Made by a program: the position numbers and the translations under genes
The notes under the pieces: model-generated
Told to the model about the DNA's origin: nothing
Databases searched by the model: none
The model's input: only the letters and a program-made list of their open reading frames with translations
IMG/VR virus record: IMGVR_UViG_3300044712_001016
Span: 1-39,532 of that record
From: a virus
DNA: 39,532 nt
Reading direction: 5' to 3' (one strand)
Shown here: piece by piece, positions 1-7,469 of the stretch
How positions within the stretch are numbered: position 1 is the stretch's first letter
How the letters are laid out: every line of letters begins with the position of its first letter

Positions 1-127
1 AGAGATGAACTGCGGAGAAAAACAAAAGAAAGATGGGACATGATAAAAAAATTAAATAAAAATTTCAGAAAAAGAAAACACAGAAGTAGAAACAAAAAAA
101 CTAAAAACAGATTTGAGTATAGAAGTA
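1..127. repeat. terminal direct repeat, left copy (circular-contig overlap)
   Basis: These 127 bases are identical to 39406-39532. An overlap of exactly 127 bases is a common k-mer length in short-read assemblers, so it is more likely the signature of a circular contig than a biological terminal repeat. Removing one copy gives 39405 bp. A reading frame that starts at 39328 continues without interruption through this repeat to a stop at 151-153, which supports circularity. Confidence 0.95.
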
Positions 128-153
128 AAAAAAATATAAATTCATACTGGTAA
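1..153 (+). CDS. 3' part of a basic hypothetical protein that spans the contig junction
   Basis: The window opens inside a reading frame whose first codon is position 1 and whose stop is TAA at 151-153. Joined to 39328-39532 through the 127-base overlap, it encodes a 76-residue protein very rich in Lys and Arg. Such charge suggests nucleic-acid binding, but A-rich DNA yields Lys codons by chance. I see no ribosome binding site at its start at 39328, so whether it is translated is uncertain. It lies between the structured RNA (39144-39325) and the early promoter (216-244). Confidence 0.35.
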   Translation, partial: RDELRRKTKERWDMIKKLNKNFRKRKHRSRNKKTKNRFEYRSKKNINSYW

Positions 154-215
154 CTCTTTTAAAGAAGATTTATAAAACTAAAATTTGAGAGGGTAAAAAA
201 AAGATTTAAAAATAG

Positions 216-244
216 TTGACAAAGAAAAAATAAAATGTTATAAA
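216..244 (+). promoter_or_regulatory. early promoter P1, sigma70-type
   Basis: A perfect TTGACA (216-221) is separated by 17 bases from TATAAA (239-244). Transcription should start near 251, which is the A of an ATG, so the mRNA would be leaderless. The spacer has the 11-mer TAAAATGTTAT (231-241), shared with promoter P2 at 10911. In both promoters the distance from the first base of the -35 box to the ATG is 35 bases. It is placed to drive the early operon, subject to the two terminator hairpins at 286-356. Confidence 0.85.
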
Positions 245-250
245 TTATCC

Positions 251-364
251 ATGCTTAAAAGATTACGCACAATCTTTAACACAAACCGCGAAGAAACACA
301 TCGCGGCATTTTTATGCTCATCCGATGGGTGCGTCCATCGGGTGGGCTATTTTTTTGGAGGTAA
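251..364 (+). CDS. leaderless leader-peptide frame (37 aa)
   Basis: ATG at 251 coincides with the expected transcription start of P1. The frame has 37 codons and ends with TAA at 362-364. No Shine-Dalgarno is possible, since nothing lies upstream in the transcript. The frame passes through both terminator hairpins (286-313 and 316-356), and its stop overlaps the GGAGGT ribosome binding site (357-362) of the next gene at 369. This fits a regulatory leader in which translating ribosomes melt the terminators and are coupled to the next gene. The peptide has no recognisable domain and could be non-coding. Confidence 0.4.
   Translation: MLKRLRTIFNTNREETHRGIFMLIRWVRPSGGLFFWR
286..313 (+). terminator. 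attenuator hairpin 1 in the early leader
   Basis: A six-base perfect stem, CCGCGA (286-291) with TCGCGG (301-306), encloses a nine-base loop and is followed by CA and five Ts (309-313). It sits about 35 nt downstream of the expected P1 start and forms a weak to moderate intrinsic terminator, the first of two in tandem. Confidence 0.6.
316..356 (+). terminator. attenuator hairpin 2 in the early leader
   Basis: A 13-base stem (316-328 with 335-347, two wobble pairs) with loop GTGCGT is followed by TA and seven Ts (350-356). This is a textbook Rho-independent terminator, yet it lies between the early promoter and the first well-supported early gene. Early expression must therefore be attenuated or need antitermination. 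The ribosome binding site of gene 369 follows directly. Confidence 0.85.
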
Positions 365-368
365 CGCA

Positions 369-566
369 ATGGCACTCATCATCACAATAACCGTACTCAT
401 TTTAATTGCTCTCTTTAGTTTAGGAGCGATCATCACAGTAAAAAGAAAAGCAAAAAAAGACCGAGAAAAAATGTTACAGCAAATCGCACTCCGATTCTTT
501 GGACCGGAAGCAAGCACGAAAATTAAACGCGAACAATTTATAAGAGCAATGAGAGAAATTAAATAG
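369..566 (+). CDS. small single-span membrane protein
   Basis: Sixty-five residues. I chose ATG 369 because GGAGGT at 357-362 is ideally spaced; a longer frame from GTG 342 would begin inside the terminator stem. Residues about 2-24 are strongly hydrophobic (Ile, Leu, Thr), followed by a very basic stretch (KRKAKKDREK), so an N-out, C-in membrane protein is likely. It is the first gene of the early operon and is followed within ten bases by the RecT-like gene. Its function is unknown. A host-membrane or superinfection-exclusion role is possible but not shown. Confidence 0.65.
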   Translation: MALIITITVLILIALFSLGAIITVKRKAKKDREKMLQQIALRFFGPEASTKIKREQFIRAMREIK

Positions 567-574
567 GAGGAATC

Positions 575-1447
575 ATGGAAGAAAAACAAATCAGCACAAA
601 AGTAGTTCAAGGACAGTTATCAACGATTCAGAGGCCCAGGACGATCGATGAGACAATGGCGATCGCAAACATCCTATGTAAATGTGACCTGGTGCCGGAA
701 TGCTTTAGAGGAAAGCCACAGAGCGTTTTTCTTGCTATTGGATTTGGGGATTCTTTAGGACTGAACCCTTTCCAATCAATGCAGTCGATCATGGTCGTCA
801 AAGGAATGCCAACAATTTGGGGAAAGACCACCAGAGGACTCATCCTGACACAGCCAGACTTAGAGTACATAAAGGAGCGCCCAGTCCATGAGATCAAAGA
901 AAAACAAGCCGCAAGATGTGAAATAAAACGAAAAGGACATGAAGCGGTTATTGTGGAATTTACAGTAGCTGACGCAACAACTGCCGGACTTTGGAAGAAA
1001 GTTGGAACTTGGACAACATTCCCATGGCTCATGCTCCAATACAAAGCCGCTCACCTTTGCGAAGACAAAGCCTACGCAGACGTTTTAAAAGGAATCCGAA
1101 GAGTAGAAGAAGTGATGGATTATGTGGACACCGGAAAAGTGGTCGAAGCGCAGACCGTTGAAACCGATATGATGCCTAAAAGGAAGAAAGAAACAGCGCC
1201 GGAACAACCAAAGCTAACTGGAATTCAAAACACATTGGGACCAAATGAAATTACAACACCGGAACCATTACCGGAAGAAGTCATCGATCCTGAACAAGCC
1301 AAAGAACTCGTCAGTCTGGCAGACCAAAAAGGAATCCTTGTAGCAAAGCTCATTGAACACGTGATCGAGACCTACAAAATCAAATATCCATACCAGCTTC
1401 CAAAAAGCAAGTTTGATGATGTGAAGAAGTGGATCGAGGAGAAATAA
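575..1447 (+). CDS. recT: RecT-family single-strand annealing protein
   Basis: 290 residues. The N-terminal half carries the RecT-like pattern around residues 45-90, with FGDSLGLNPFQSMQSI followed by VVKGMPTIWG, then the KKVGTWTTFPWLMLQYKA region and a YADVLKGIRRVEEV segment. The acidic, Pro/Glu-rich C-terminal third is typical of these proteins. RecT proteins coat and anneal single-stranded DNA in phage recombination, usually with a partner exonuclease. Two candidate PD-(D/E)XK nucleases follow in the same operon (1697 and 3269). GGAGG at 566-570 precedes ATG 575. Family assignment is by pattern recognition. Confidence 0.85.
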   Translation: MEEKQISTKVVQGQLSTIQRPRTIDETMAIANILCKCDLVPECFRGKPQSVFLAIGFGDSLGLNPFQSMQSIMVVKGMPTIWGKTTRGLILTQPDLEYIKERPVHEIKEKQAARCEIKRKGHEAVIVEFTVADATTAGLWKKVGTWTTFPWLMLQYKAAHLCEDKAYADVLKGIRRVEEVMDYVDTGKVVEAQTVETDMMPKRKKETAPEQPKLTGIQNTLGPNEITTPEPLPEEVIDPEQAKELVSLADQKGILVAKLIEHVIETYKIKYPYQLPKSKFDDVKKWIEEK

Positions 1448-1448
1448 A

Positions 1449-1697
1449 ATGGAAGAACAAAAGATTAAAAAACCAGACGGAGGACAAGCATTTCCAAAAC
1501 CAGATGTTCAATTAGAAAATGGAGAAAAAGTATGGGGATTTGACGGAATGTCTCTTCGTGATTACTTCGCAGCAAAAGCGATGGAAGGATTATGCAGCTT
1601 TCCATTTAAAGATGACATGAAAACATCATTTGTTGAATGGGTCTCTCAATTATCATATGAAATAGCAGACGAAATGATAAAACAAAGGATAAAATAA
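1449..1697 (+). CDS. conserved phage protein of unknown function (GMSLRDYFA type)
   Basis: Eighty-two residues. The centre reads GFDGMSLRDYFAAKAMEGL, with an aromatic and Asp/Glu-rich C-terminal helix ending in IADEMIKQRIK. This pattern (GGxAFP near the N terminus, GMSLRDYFA, then an ADxM helix) is widespread in early regions of tailed phages and has no assigned role that I know of. It starts one base after the RecT-like gene's stop and its last base overlaps the next gene's ATG, so it is part of the recombination operon. Confidence 0.75.
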   Translation: MEEQKIKKPDGGQAFPKPDVQLENGEKVWGFDGMSLRDYFAAKAMEGLCSFPFKDDMKTSFVEWVSQLSYEIADEMIKQRIK

Positions 1698-2329
1698 TGT
1701 ACTCAATAGAAACTCCGCATGGGCTGTTCCAGTACCAGGACGAAACGCATACGTACACCCTAAACGGCTCTAAGTTAGACAACAACACGTCTATCTTACA
1801 ATCGGTAGGTATTACGGACTTCTCAGGAGTTCCCCCCGAAACTCTCGAAAAGGCGCGAATAAGAGGAAAGGCGGTCCATGCGGCGATCCATTACTTAGAA
1901 GAAGGAACCCTTGAATACGAAACCCTCCACCCAGTCGTCCGAAACCACGTAGACCAATACTTGAAATTTAAAGAGATGACCGAATGGAAGCCGGAGATTT
2001 TAGAGCGTCCGATCTTTTCAAAACTTATTGGGTACGGAACCACCACCGACCAAATCGGGAAAATGAAAGAGCGCTGGTCAATCCTTGAAATCAAGACCGG
2101 AACAAACATTCTTCATGCAGCCAAGATTCAGACCGCCGGACAGCTCCTGGCGATCCAGGAATGCCTTTACATGCTTCCAAACGTACCACCTAACCCAGAC
2201 CGCCTTGTATTGGAACTTCACGAAGAAAAATGGAAGCTACATGGACCGTTTTTGAATACAGAACAGCATATCGCAGTTTTTCGTAGCGCAATCTGGCTCA
2301 ATAACTACAAAAAAGGAGTAATAAAATGA
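1697..2329 (+). CDS. PD-(D/E)XK nuclease, likely RecT partner exonuclease
   Basis: 210 residues. The motifs fit a RecB/lambda-exonuclease-type fold: H61 in a GKAVHAAIHYLEEG helix, D118 in GYGTTTDQIG, then E131-x-K133 in SILEIKTG, followed by a QTAGQ helix (from Q145). These are the expected metal-binding and catalytic residues in the expected order. Such enzymes process double-stranded ends to make single strands for a RecT-type annealing protein, and the gene lies two genes downstream of one. ATG 1697 overlaps the previous stop and the end overlaps the next gene by four bases. Confidence 0.8.
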   Translation: MYSIETPHGLFQYQDETHTYTLNGSKLDNNTSILQSVGITDFSGVPPETLEKARIRGKAVHAAIHYLEEGTLEYETLHPVVRNHVDQYLKFKEMTEWKPEILERPIFSKLIGYGTTTDQIGKMKERWSILEIKTGTNILHAAKIQTAGQLLAIQECLYMLPNVPPNPDRLVLELHEEKWKLHGPFLNTEQHIAVFRSAIWLNNYKKGVIK

Positions 2330-3132
2330 CCGAAGAAACACAAATGACAGTAAAAATCCCAACCGATCTCGAACAGCGATCCAGGGATCTGACAAAAATG
2401 GCAGACAGCATGACCGTTACAGACCACTCAACATGGTTAAAAGCAAAGGAATTCATCACTGGACTCTGCAGACCTTTAGTAAAAGAAATCGAGGATTGCT
2501 TTGATGATCCTATTTCTAACGCAAACAAACTCCACAAGGGACTGTGTGCAAAAAAGAAAAAATACCTTCAAGACCCCGAAGAGGCCGAAAAGATAGCCCA
2601 GCGAAAGATGAAGAATTGGGAGATCGAAGAAGACCGCCGAAAAGAAGAGGAAGCCCGAAGGATTAGAGAAGAACAGGAAAGACTTGCTGAAATAGACAGA
2701 AAAAAGAAGGCAGAAGAAGAAAAACAACGCCAGGAGGCACAACTGATAGCCCAGGAAGCCCTCCGTAAAGCCGAAGAGGAGAAAAGGTTACAGGAAGCCA
2801 TCAAACTCGAAAAAGAGGGAAAAATGATCGAAAGCACCGCAGTTCTTGATAAACCGATCGTAACTCCGCAGGTTTCAATCCCCCAACCGGAACCAGAAAT
2901 GCCTCCCCCACCACCACCGACCGTTCAAGAGGAAAAACCAAAAGATGTCATAAGCACCAAAAAATGGACTTACGCAATTTTTGATGACATGAAAATCAAC
3001 AGGTTATACCTCATGCCAAACACAACCGAGATCGGAAAACTCGTTCGAGCGCTTGGACCAAAAGCACAAGAGATTGTTGGAGGAATTATTGTATCAGAAG
3101 ACCGAACCTATACGTTCAAGGAGACAAAATGA
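2326..3132 (+). CDS. coiled-coil protein of the recombination operon
   Basis: 268 residues. Residues about 1-75 form a helical domain (LEQRSRDLTKMADSMTVTD onward) resembling phage proteins encoded beside RecT/exonuclease genes. Residues about 85-170 are a long charged Glu/Lys/Arg coiled coil. A Pro-rich linker with PPPPPP follows near residue 190, and a compact C-terminal domain has KKWTYAIFDDMKINR. ATGA overlaps link it to both neighbours. It may scaffold or modulate the nuclease and annealing protein, but no catalytic motif is visible and the function is an inference from position. Confidence 0.65.
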   Translation: MTEETQMTVKIPTDLEQRSRDLTKMADSMTVTDHSTWLKAKEFITGLCRPLVKEIEDCFDDPISNANKLHKGLCAKKKKYLQDPEEAEKIAQRKMKNWEIEEDRRKEEEARRIREEQERLAEIDRKKKAEEEKQRQEAQLIAQEALRKAEEEKRLQEAIKLEKEGKMIESTAVLDKPIVTPQVSIPQPEPEMPPPPPPTVQEEKPKDVISTKKWTYAIFDDMKINRLYLMPNTTEIGKLVRALGPKAQEIVGGIIVSEDRTYTFKETK

Positions 3133-3272
3133 GAAACACACTACAAATGATAGACCAAGTATGCCTGGACTGTTTAGAAAATCTTAAGCGAAGATCAACA
3201 TGCACAGGATGTGTGATACTAAAACTTAAAGATTTAATCAAAAAAAGAGAAACACAAAAGGAGACAAAATGA
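3129..3272 (+). CDS. 47-residue CxxC/CxxC zinc-ribbon-like protein
   Basis: The ATG at 3129 overlaps the preceding TGA and the stop (3270-3272) overlaps the next gene's ATG at 3269, so the frame fits perfectly into the operon. Cys pairs at residues 12 and 15 (CLDC) and 25 and 28 (CTGC) suggest a small zinc-binding knuckle, followed by a basic Lys-rich tail. The putative ribosome binding site lies inside the previous gene (AAGGAGACAAA). The function is unknown, with DNA or protein binding the most likely role. Confidence 0.6.
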   Translation: MRNTLQMIDQVCLDCLENLKRRSTCTGCVILKLKDLIKKRETQKETK

Positions 3273-3982
3273 GCAACCTATCACCGTCAGCACTAGGAGA
3301 CTTCAAGAGATGTCCGAGATGTTTCTGGCTTGCCAAAAATAAGAAGATCGCACAGCCCAGAGGAATCTTCCCAAGCCTACCAGGAGGAATGGATCGCGTC
3401 ATTAAACCATGGTACGATCAACACCGAGAAAAAGGAATCCTCCCACCGGAGATCAGAGACTTCAAAGGAAAACTTTTCGACGCCACACTAAAACTCGAAA
3501 AGTGGAGAAATTGGCGCACCGGACTAACCGCCACTTTTGAACACAACGGAATATCGATAGTTTTATCCGGAGCAATCGACGACCTTTTCGTCACCGACAA
3601 AAACCTATTCGAGCCGTTGGATTACAAGACCAGAGGAGCCGCACCAAAACATGACGGTTCAAGCGAACAATACTACGGAACCCAGCTTGACACTTACGCC
3701 CTATTATTCCAAAATAACGGCATGCCACTCTCCGGTAAAGGACATCTGGTCTACTACTTCCCAAGACAAGAAGCAATCGTAGAACACTTCCCAAACAGCA
3801 CACCATCGGTAATTGATTTTGGATTTAACACTGAAGTCGTAACATTAGACGTTGACCCAAAAAGAGCAATCGAGATCGCAATCAAAGCAACCGAATGTTT
3901 AATGGAATCCAAAGCGCCGGACTCTCATCCTAACTGTGAACATTGCTCCTGGCACAAAACCTTAAACGAAAAGGGATACTAA
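3269..3982 (+). CDS. Cas4/RecB-like PD-(D/E)XK nuclease with four-Cys cluster
   Basis: 237 residues. Nuclease residues are D104 (GAIDDLF), then D118-x-K120 (PLDYKTRG), followed by a YYGTQLDTYALLF helix matching the motif with the conserved Gln. C15 and C18 (RCPRCFW) near the N terminus and C223 and C226 (NCEHCSW) at the C terminus are placed to bring a metal or Fe-S cluster together, as in Cas4 and AddB-type nucleases. Those families usually divide the cysteines as 1+3, not 2+2. AAGGAGACAAA precedes the ATG. It is the second nuclease of this fold in the operon. Confidence 0.78.
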   Translation: MSNLSPSALGDFKRCPRCFWLAKNKKIAQPRGIFPSLPGGMDRVIKPWYDQHREKGILPPEIRDFKGKLFDATLKLEKWRNWRTGLTATFEHNGISIVLSGAIDDLFVTDKNLFEPLDYKTRGAAPKHDGSSEQYYGTQLDTYALLFQNNGMPLSGKGHLVYYFPRQEAIVEHFPNSTPSVIDFGFNTEVVTLDVDPKRAIEIAIKATECLMESKAPDSHPNCEHCSWHKTLNEKGY

Positions 3983-3983
3983 A

Positions 3984-4172
3984 ATGAAATACTACAACAT
4001 CTGCACAAAACAAGAATGGGAAGAAAACGGAGTAAAGCGGCACAAATGGCTACCAATAGGAACACTCCGAGTCAAGGACGATGGTAGAATGAGCATGCAG
4101 CTCAACACCATGCCAAACGAGCAAATATTCGTATTTGCTCAGAAACCTAAAGAAGAGAGCCAGGAGGGATAA
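3984..4172 (+). CDS. small hypothetical protein, possible OB/beta-rich
   Basis: Sixty-two residues, starting two bases after the nuclease stop, with its last base overlapping the next ATG. It alternates short polar and aromatic stretches (KWLPIGTLRVKDDGRMSMQL, then EQIFVFAQK), which suggests a small beta-sheet protein. Similar short proteins occur near recombination genes of other phages without a known role. No signal or membrane segment is present. Confidence 0.6.
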   Translation: MKYYNICTKQEWEENGVKRHKWLPIGTLRVKDDGRMSMQLNTMPNEQIFVFAQKPKEESQEG

Positions 4173-5017
4173 TGTACCTCCTAAAGCGAATGAGCGGAAA
4201 CGCCATAAAGGTTTTCTACATCATTTGCCACAATTCAGATGGCAGGTTTTTTAACAACCTGGACACGATCATGGAATACAAAATAACAGCCCCGACCGTT
4301 TATAAATCAATTGGGGAACTTATGAAAAAAAACGTGATCCGAAAATACCAGGAAGCTGGAAAACCTGCCGTCCTTGAATTACAACCCCCATACGACCATT
4401 ATGCAGAACATTTAAAAGCCTTCCAAGGAAAACTTAAACCGGAAGGAACACCACAGGAAACAGACACAAGCGAACACCACAGAAACATCGTAGAAATCAT
4501 CTCATACTACGGGACCATGATAGGTATCGGAGACACACACAAAAATGAATGGTTCCAGCAAAACATCGGGACCCTTTACCCATTCGCAAAAAAACTTTAT
4601 AGATACACTTCAAACCTTGATAAATCAAAAAAAATTTTAGACAATGCTAACAGATACTACAAAGCCAAAGGAATAAGCTGGTCCATGCAAGGCGCACTCA
4701 TGAATAATATTCAAATATTTTTAAAACAGCTTGACGAACCTAAAGGATACCGAGCTGACACACCCGTCAAAAAACTTCTATGCGCCTACAAGATTTTAAA
4801 AGGCCTATCCCCAACAAACGTAGACTGGGACATCCGACACGCAGAACGTGCAAAACCCCACGCAGAACACATTCTAAACCGATTTGAAGGCGACTGGGAA
4901 CAAGCCTGCAACTATATCGAAAAAGAATCAAAAAAACTTACCGACGCAAAACTATCATTCACCATTCAAACCCTCGCTGATCGAGTGATGGAATGGAACC
5001 CAAAGGAAACGAAATGA
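4172..5017 (+). CDS. helix-turn-helix replication-type protein
   Basis: 281 residues. Residues about 5-65 look like a winged-helix domain: GNAIKVFYIICHN, then NLDTIMEYKITAPTVYKSIGELMKKNVI as helix-turn-helix. This resembles the N-terminal domains of phage replication initiators (O- or DnaD-like). The C-terminal two thirds are helical with many Lys and aromatic residues and no Walker motif, so it is not a helicase or loader ATPase. Its site after the recombination genes fits replication, and it is the only candidate initiator seen. A transcription-factor role remains possible. Confidence 0.55.
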   Translation: MYLLKRMSGNAIKVFYIICHNSDGRFFNNLDTIMEYKITAPTVYKSIGELMKKNVIRKYQEAGKPAVLELQPPYDHYAEHLKAFQGKLKPEGTPQETDTSEHHRNIVEIISYYGTMIGIGDTHKNEWFQQNIGTLYPFAKKLYRYTSNLDKSKKILDNANRYYKAKGISWSMQGALMNNIQIFLKQLDEPKGYRADTPVKKLLCAYKILKGLSPTNVDWDIRHAERAKPHAEHILNRFEGDWEQACNYIEKESKKLTDAKLSFTIQTLADRVMEWNPKETK

Positions 5018-5661
5018 AAATACTTAATCTTTATGCAGGGATAGGCGGGAACCGGAAATTATGGACGGATGTTGAGGTAACCGCAATCGAAATGAATCCC
5101 GACATAGCCAAAATCTATAAAGACTTTTTTCCGAATGATACGGTCATAGTGGCAGACGCACATCAGTATCTTTTAGACCACTTCAAAGAGTTTGATTTTA
5201 TATGGAGTAGCCCTCCTTGCCAAAGTCATAGTGTTTGTAATCATTTTCTAAAAGGACAAGGAATTTACAGATTTCCAGACATGAAACTATGGCAAGAGAT
5301 AATTTTTTTGAAACATTTTTTCAAAGGTAAATATGTTGTAGAGAATGTTAAAAGTTATTACAGCCCACTATATCCTCCCCAAGAGATAGGTCGACATTAT
5401 TTCTGGGCAAATTTCAAAATAAGTGACATAAAAATAGATTATCAGATAGGTACGATGAATAGACAAACTTCAAAAGAAACACAACGAAAAGCAATTATTC
5501 GCGAAGCACAAATACCAGAGTTTTTGTCACTTCGCGAATTACAAAATTTTAAGTTATCGAATAAAAGACAGGTATTGAGAAATTGCGTATTACCTAAAAT
5601 TGGATTACATGTCCTAAATGAAAGTAAAATAGATTTGTACCAAGAATTATTCAGAAACTAA
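5014..5661 (+). CDS. DNA (cytosine-5) methyltransferase, short phage type
   Basis: 215 residues from ATG 5014, which overlaps the previous stop as ATGA; an upstream in-frame start at 4993 would overlap further. Motif I is LNLYAGIGGNRKLW (4-17). Motif IV with catalytic C69 is SSPPCQSHS, motif VI is VVENV (108-112), and a motif IX/X-like region is QVLRNCVLPKIG near the end. The target-recognition region is short. The enzyme should transfer methyl from AdoMet to cytosine C5, probably to protect phage DNA from restriction. From about 5170 the DNA turns more AT-rich, which suggests mosaic exchange. Confidence 0.85.
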   Translation: MKILNLYAGIGGNRKLWTDVEVTAIEMNPDIAKIYKDFFPNDTVIVADAHQYLLDHFKEFDFIWSSPPCQSHSVCNHFLKGQGIYRFPDMKLWQEIIFLKHFFKGKYVVENVKSYYSPLYPPQEIGRHYFWANFKISDIKIDYQIGTMNRQTSKETQRKAIIREAQIPEFLSLRELQNFKLSNKRQVLRNCVLPKIGLHVLNESKIDLYQELFRN

Positions 5662-5671
5662 AGGAGCAATC

Positions 5672-6367
5672 ATGAAAATCAAATGCAAACTATGCGGAAT
5701 CGAAGAGAAGGCAATCATAATGAAGAACGAACTCTGCCCCACTTGCAATAAGATCACCGCAAAACAAATCGAAATGGCAGAACTCAAAAAGAACCCAAAA
5801 CACGTTTATGAGAACCCAAATAGCCCAGCAGGACGACTTGAGCAATATCTCATTTCAAAAAAAATAGACCACATTGGAGACATGATGTATATGTGGAAAA
5901 AATATGATTACAACAAAAGAATGGACAAAAACATCATGTGGGCTCCAAGAGAAAAATACTCATCTATTGACCGAGTTATCCGAACCGTCATTATAAAATT
6001 ATTAACAAAAGAGGCATTGGAAAGAGTCCATGCCAACGAGATAAGAAACGGAAAACTTTTCTGTATGAAGACAGAAATCCAGTCATTAAAAAGAGCTGCA
6101 GATCAAAATATTGATATCCCAGAAATCGTCGGGACTGAATGGACTATCATCAAAGAATTTATAAAACAACACAAACCAGAATACAAAAGAGAATTTGAAG
6201 GATTTAAAATCCCGCCGTTCTTTTTTTATGATTGTGAGTTTGACGGAATCGAATACAACCACGCCTGGGATTGGAAACTATGGAGCAATATATTGCAGGT
6301 AGTAAAACAAAAACCAAAAACACTCGCGGAAGCAGTAACCCAAATGGAACTACCAAATGAAAACTAA
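5672..6367 (+). CDS. hypothetical protein with N-terminal zinc ribbon
   Basis: 231 residues. Four Cys in CKLCGIEEKA and LCPTCNK (residues 5-25) form a clear zinc-ribbon pattern. The rest is a helical, basic and aromatic domain (DIGDMMYMWKKYDYNK-type segments, with many Trp and Tyr) that I do not recognise. AAAGGAG precedes ATG 5672. The position after the methyltransferase suggests DNA metabolism, but nothing in the sequence fixes a role. Confidence 0.65.
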   Translation: MKIKCKLCGIEEKAIIMKNELCPTCNKITAKQIEMAELKKNPKHVYENPNSPAGRLEQYLISKKIDHIGDMMYMWKKYDYNKRMDKNIMWAPREKYSSIDRVIRTVIIKLLTKEALERVHANEIRNGKLFCMKTEIQSLKRAADQNIDIPEIVGTEWTIIKEFIKQHKPEYKREFEGFKIPPFFFYDCEFDGIEYNHAWDWKLWSNILQVVKQKPKTLAEAVTQMELPNEN

Positions 6368-6767
6368 AATCTTAAATATCACCACAGAACTTCTCGTAGA
6401 AATCTTGAAAAGCAACCAAGTGATCGAATTCGCAATAAATAAAGGACTTCCAAAAGACGCTAAATGTGTAGCGATCAAGATAGGGATTGAAACAGCCGGA
6501 GTAAAAGAAACTCCGATTGTAGGACTCGTGATCGAAAGTCAGGAATACCCAGACGTCACACCAGAACAAACCCCTATTATGGAAGCAATCAACGCAAAAA
6601 AAACAAACCTTCTAAACGCTTTATGCGCCATCGCGGATGGATCTAAGAACGAAAAAGGAATCGAACTGATTTTAACACCACACGAAATGCAATACATAGC
6701 CCAAATCGCAGCCACAGACGCACTGACTGCCTCCGGACAGATGACCGGAAAGGAGATCATACACTAA
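6357..6767 (+). CDS. hypothetical early protein
   Basis: 136 residues, overlapping the previous gene by eleven bases (the ATG lies within AATGAAAAC). The sequence begins with a helix, then a hydrophobic strand-rich part (CVAIKIGIETAG, PIVGLVIES) and ends with a helical region. I do not recognise a family. It is neither secreted nor membrane-embedded. The last base overlaps the next ATG, so it is translated within the same operon. Confidence 0.6.
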   Translation: MKTKILNITTELLVEILKSNQVIEFAINKGLPKDAKCVAIKIGIETAGVKETPIVGLVIESQEYPDVTPEQTPIMEAINAKKTNLLNALCAIADGSKNEKGIELILTPHEMQYIAQIAATDALTASGQMTGKEIIH

Positions 6768-7015
6768 TGGAACACAAAGGAAGAAGACAACAAAGTCACA
6801 TCCGGCACTTAAAAAGAAGAAAAGCCAGAAAAGCCATGCTCAAAAAACACCCGAAAAATTACGCAATATTTAAAATACACAAGGAAATCAAAAACCGAGA
6901 GGAACTGATCAAGAGAAAAAAAGAGTTTGCTAAAAAAGAACAACAAAGAAGAGAAGAAGAAAAAAAACCGACCACGTTCGGAAAATTAAAGAAGTTATTC
7001 AGGAGGAAAGTATGA
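6767..7015 (+). CDS. very basic hypothetical protein
   Basis: Eighty-two residues, more than a third Lys or Arg, with predicted long helices (RHLKRRKARKAMLKKHPKN and an EELIKRKKEFAKKEQQRREE coiled coil). Such composition is typical of nucleic-acid-binding or host-interacting early phage proteins. TAATG overlap links it to the previous gene, and its stop overlaps the ATG at 7012. No catalytic motif is visible. Confidence 0.55.
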   Translation: MEHKGRRQQSHIRHLKRRKARKAMLKKHPKNYAIFKIHKEIKNREELIKRKKEFAKKEQQRREEEKKPTTFGKLKKLFRRKV

Positions 7016-7194
7016 GCACCAAAAGCTCATATTTTTACTATTCAATAGATTGTAAATGTTGTGACGCCACTATTTGGTATGTCCACATTTATAATGAACA
7101 CATGGACGACAAATGTTATATTGAAATTACTTATCCAGAAATACGGATTAGAATACCGCATATTTTTGGAATTATCATAAGGAGAATAAAATGA
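7012..7194 (+). CDS. small hypothetical protein
   Basis: Sixty residues, with GGAGG (7002-7006) before ATG 7012. The sequence contains CKCC near residue 14 and is rich in Ile, Tyr and His (DATIWYVHIYNEHMDDKCY), suggesting a small beta-type fold that might bind metal. It overlaps the previous stop and ends over the next ATG at 7191. It is more AT-rich than its neighbours. Function unknown. Confidence 0.5.
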   Translation: MSTKSSYFYYSIDCKCCDATIWYVHIYNEHMDDKCYIEITYPEIRIRIPHIFGIIIRRIK

Positions 7195-7463
7195 GCAAAA
7201 AACAAAACGACCTTCCACATATGCCCCCAAAAAGCGAACTGACGGAATTATGTGAGAAGTACTGTGAACACAGAGAAGAACTCGGAACCGTCCAAAGCAA
7301 CATGGAGACCCTAAAAAATCGAATCCTGGACATCATGAAAAAAGACAAATTAACAGAATGTACTGTCCAATACGATGGAGAAAAATACCGATTTACTCGG
7401 GTCGTAGAAGAAACAAGACTTAAAGTGAACAAAGGAATAGTACTCGAAAAAGCAACAGACTAA
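7191..7463 (+). CDS. small coiled-coil hypothetical protein
   Basis: Ninety residues. Residues about 15-60 form a heptad-like helix (ELTELCEKYCEHREELGTVQ onward), followed by a short strand pair (CTVQYDGEKYRFTRVVEE). This layout of coiled coil plus small beta hairpin occurs in many phage early proteins of unknown role. AAGGAGAATAAA precedes the ATG. It is the last gene before the structured non-coding stretch 7464-7668. Confidence 0.55.
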   Translation: MSKKQNDLPHMPPKSELTELCEKYCEHREELGTVQSNMETLKNRILDIMKKDKLTECTVQYDGEKYRFTRVVEETRLKVNKGIVLEKATD

Positions 7464-7469
7464 CCGGAA

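Noticed and set aside
2476-2837. Open frames on the - strand within the coiled-coil gene and similar antisense frames elsewhere
   Set aside because: They are low-complexity antisense shadows of A-rich coding sequence, without ribosome binding sites or operon fit.
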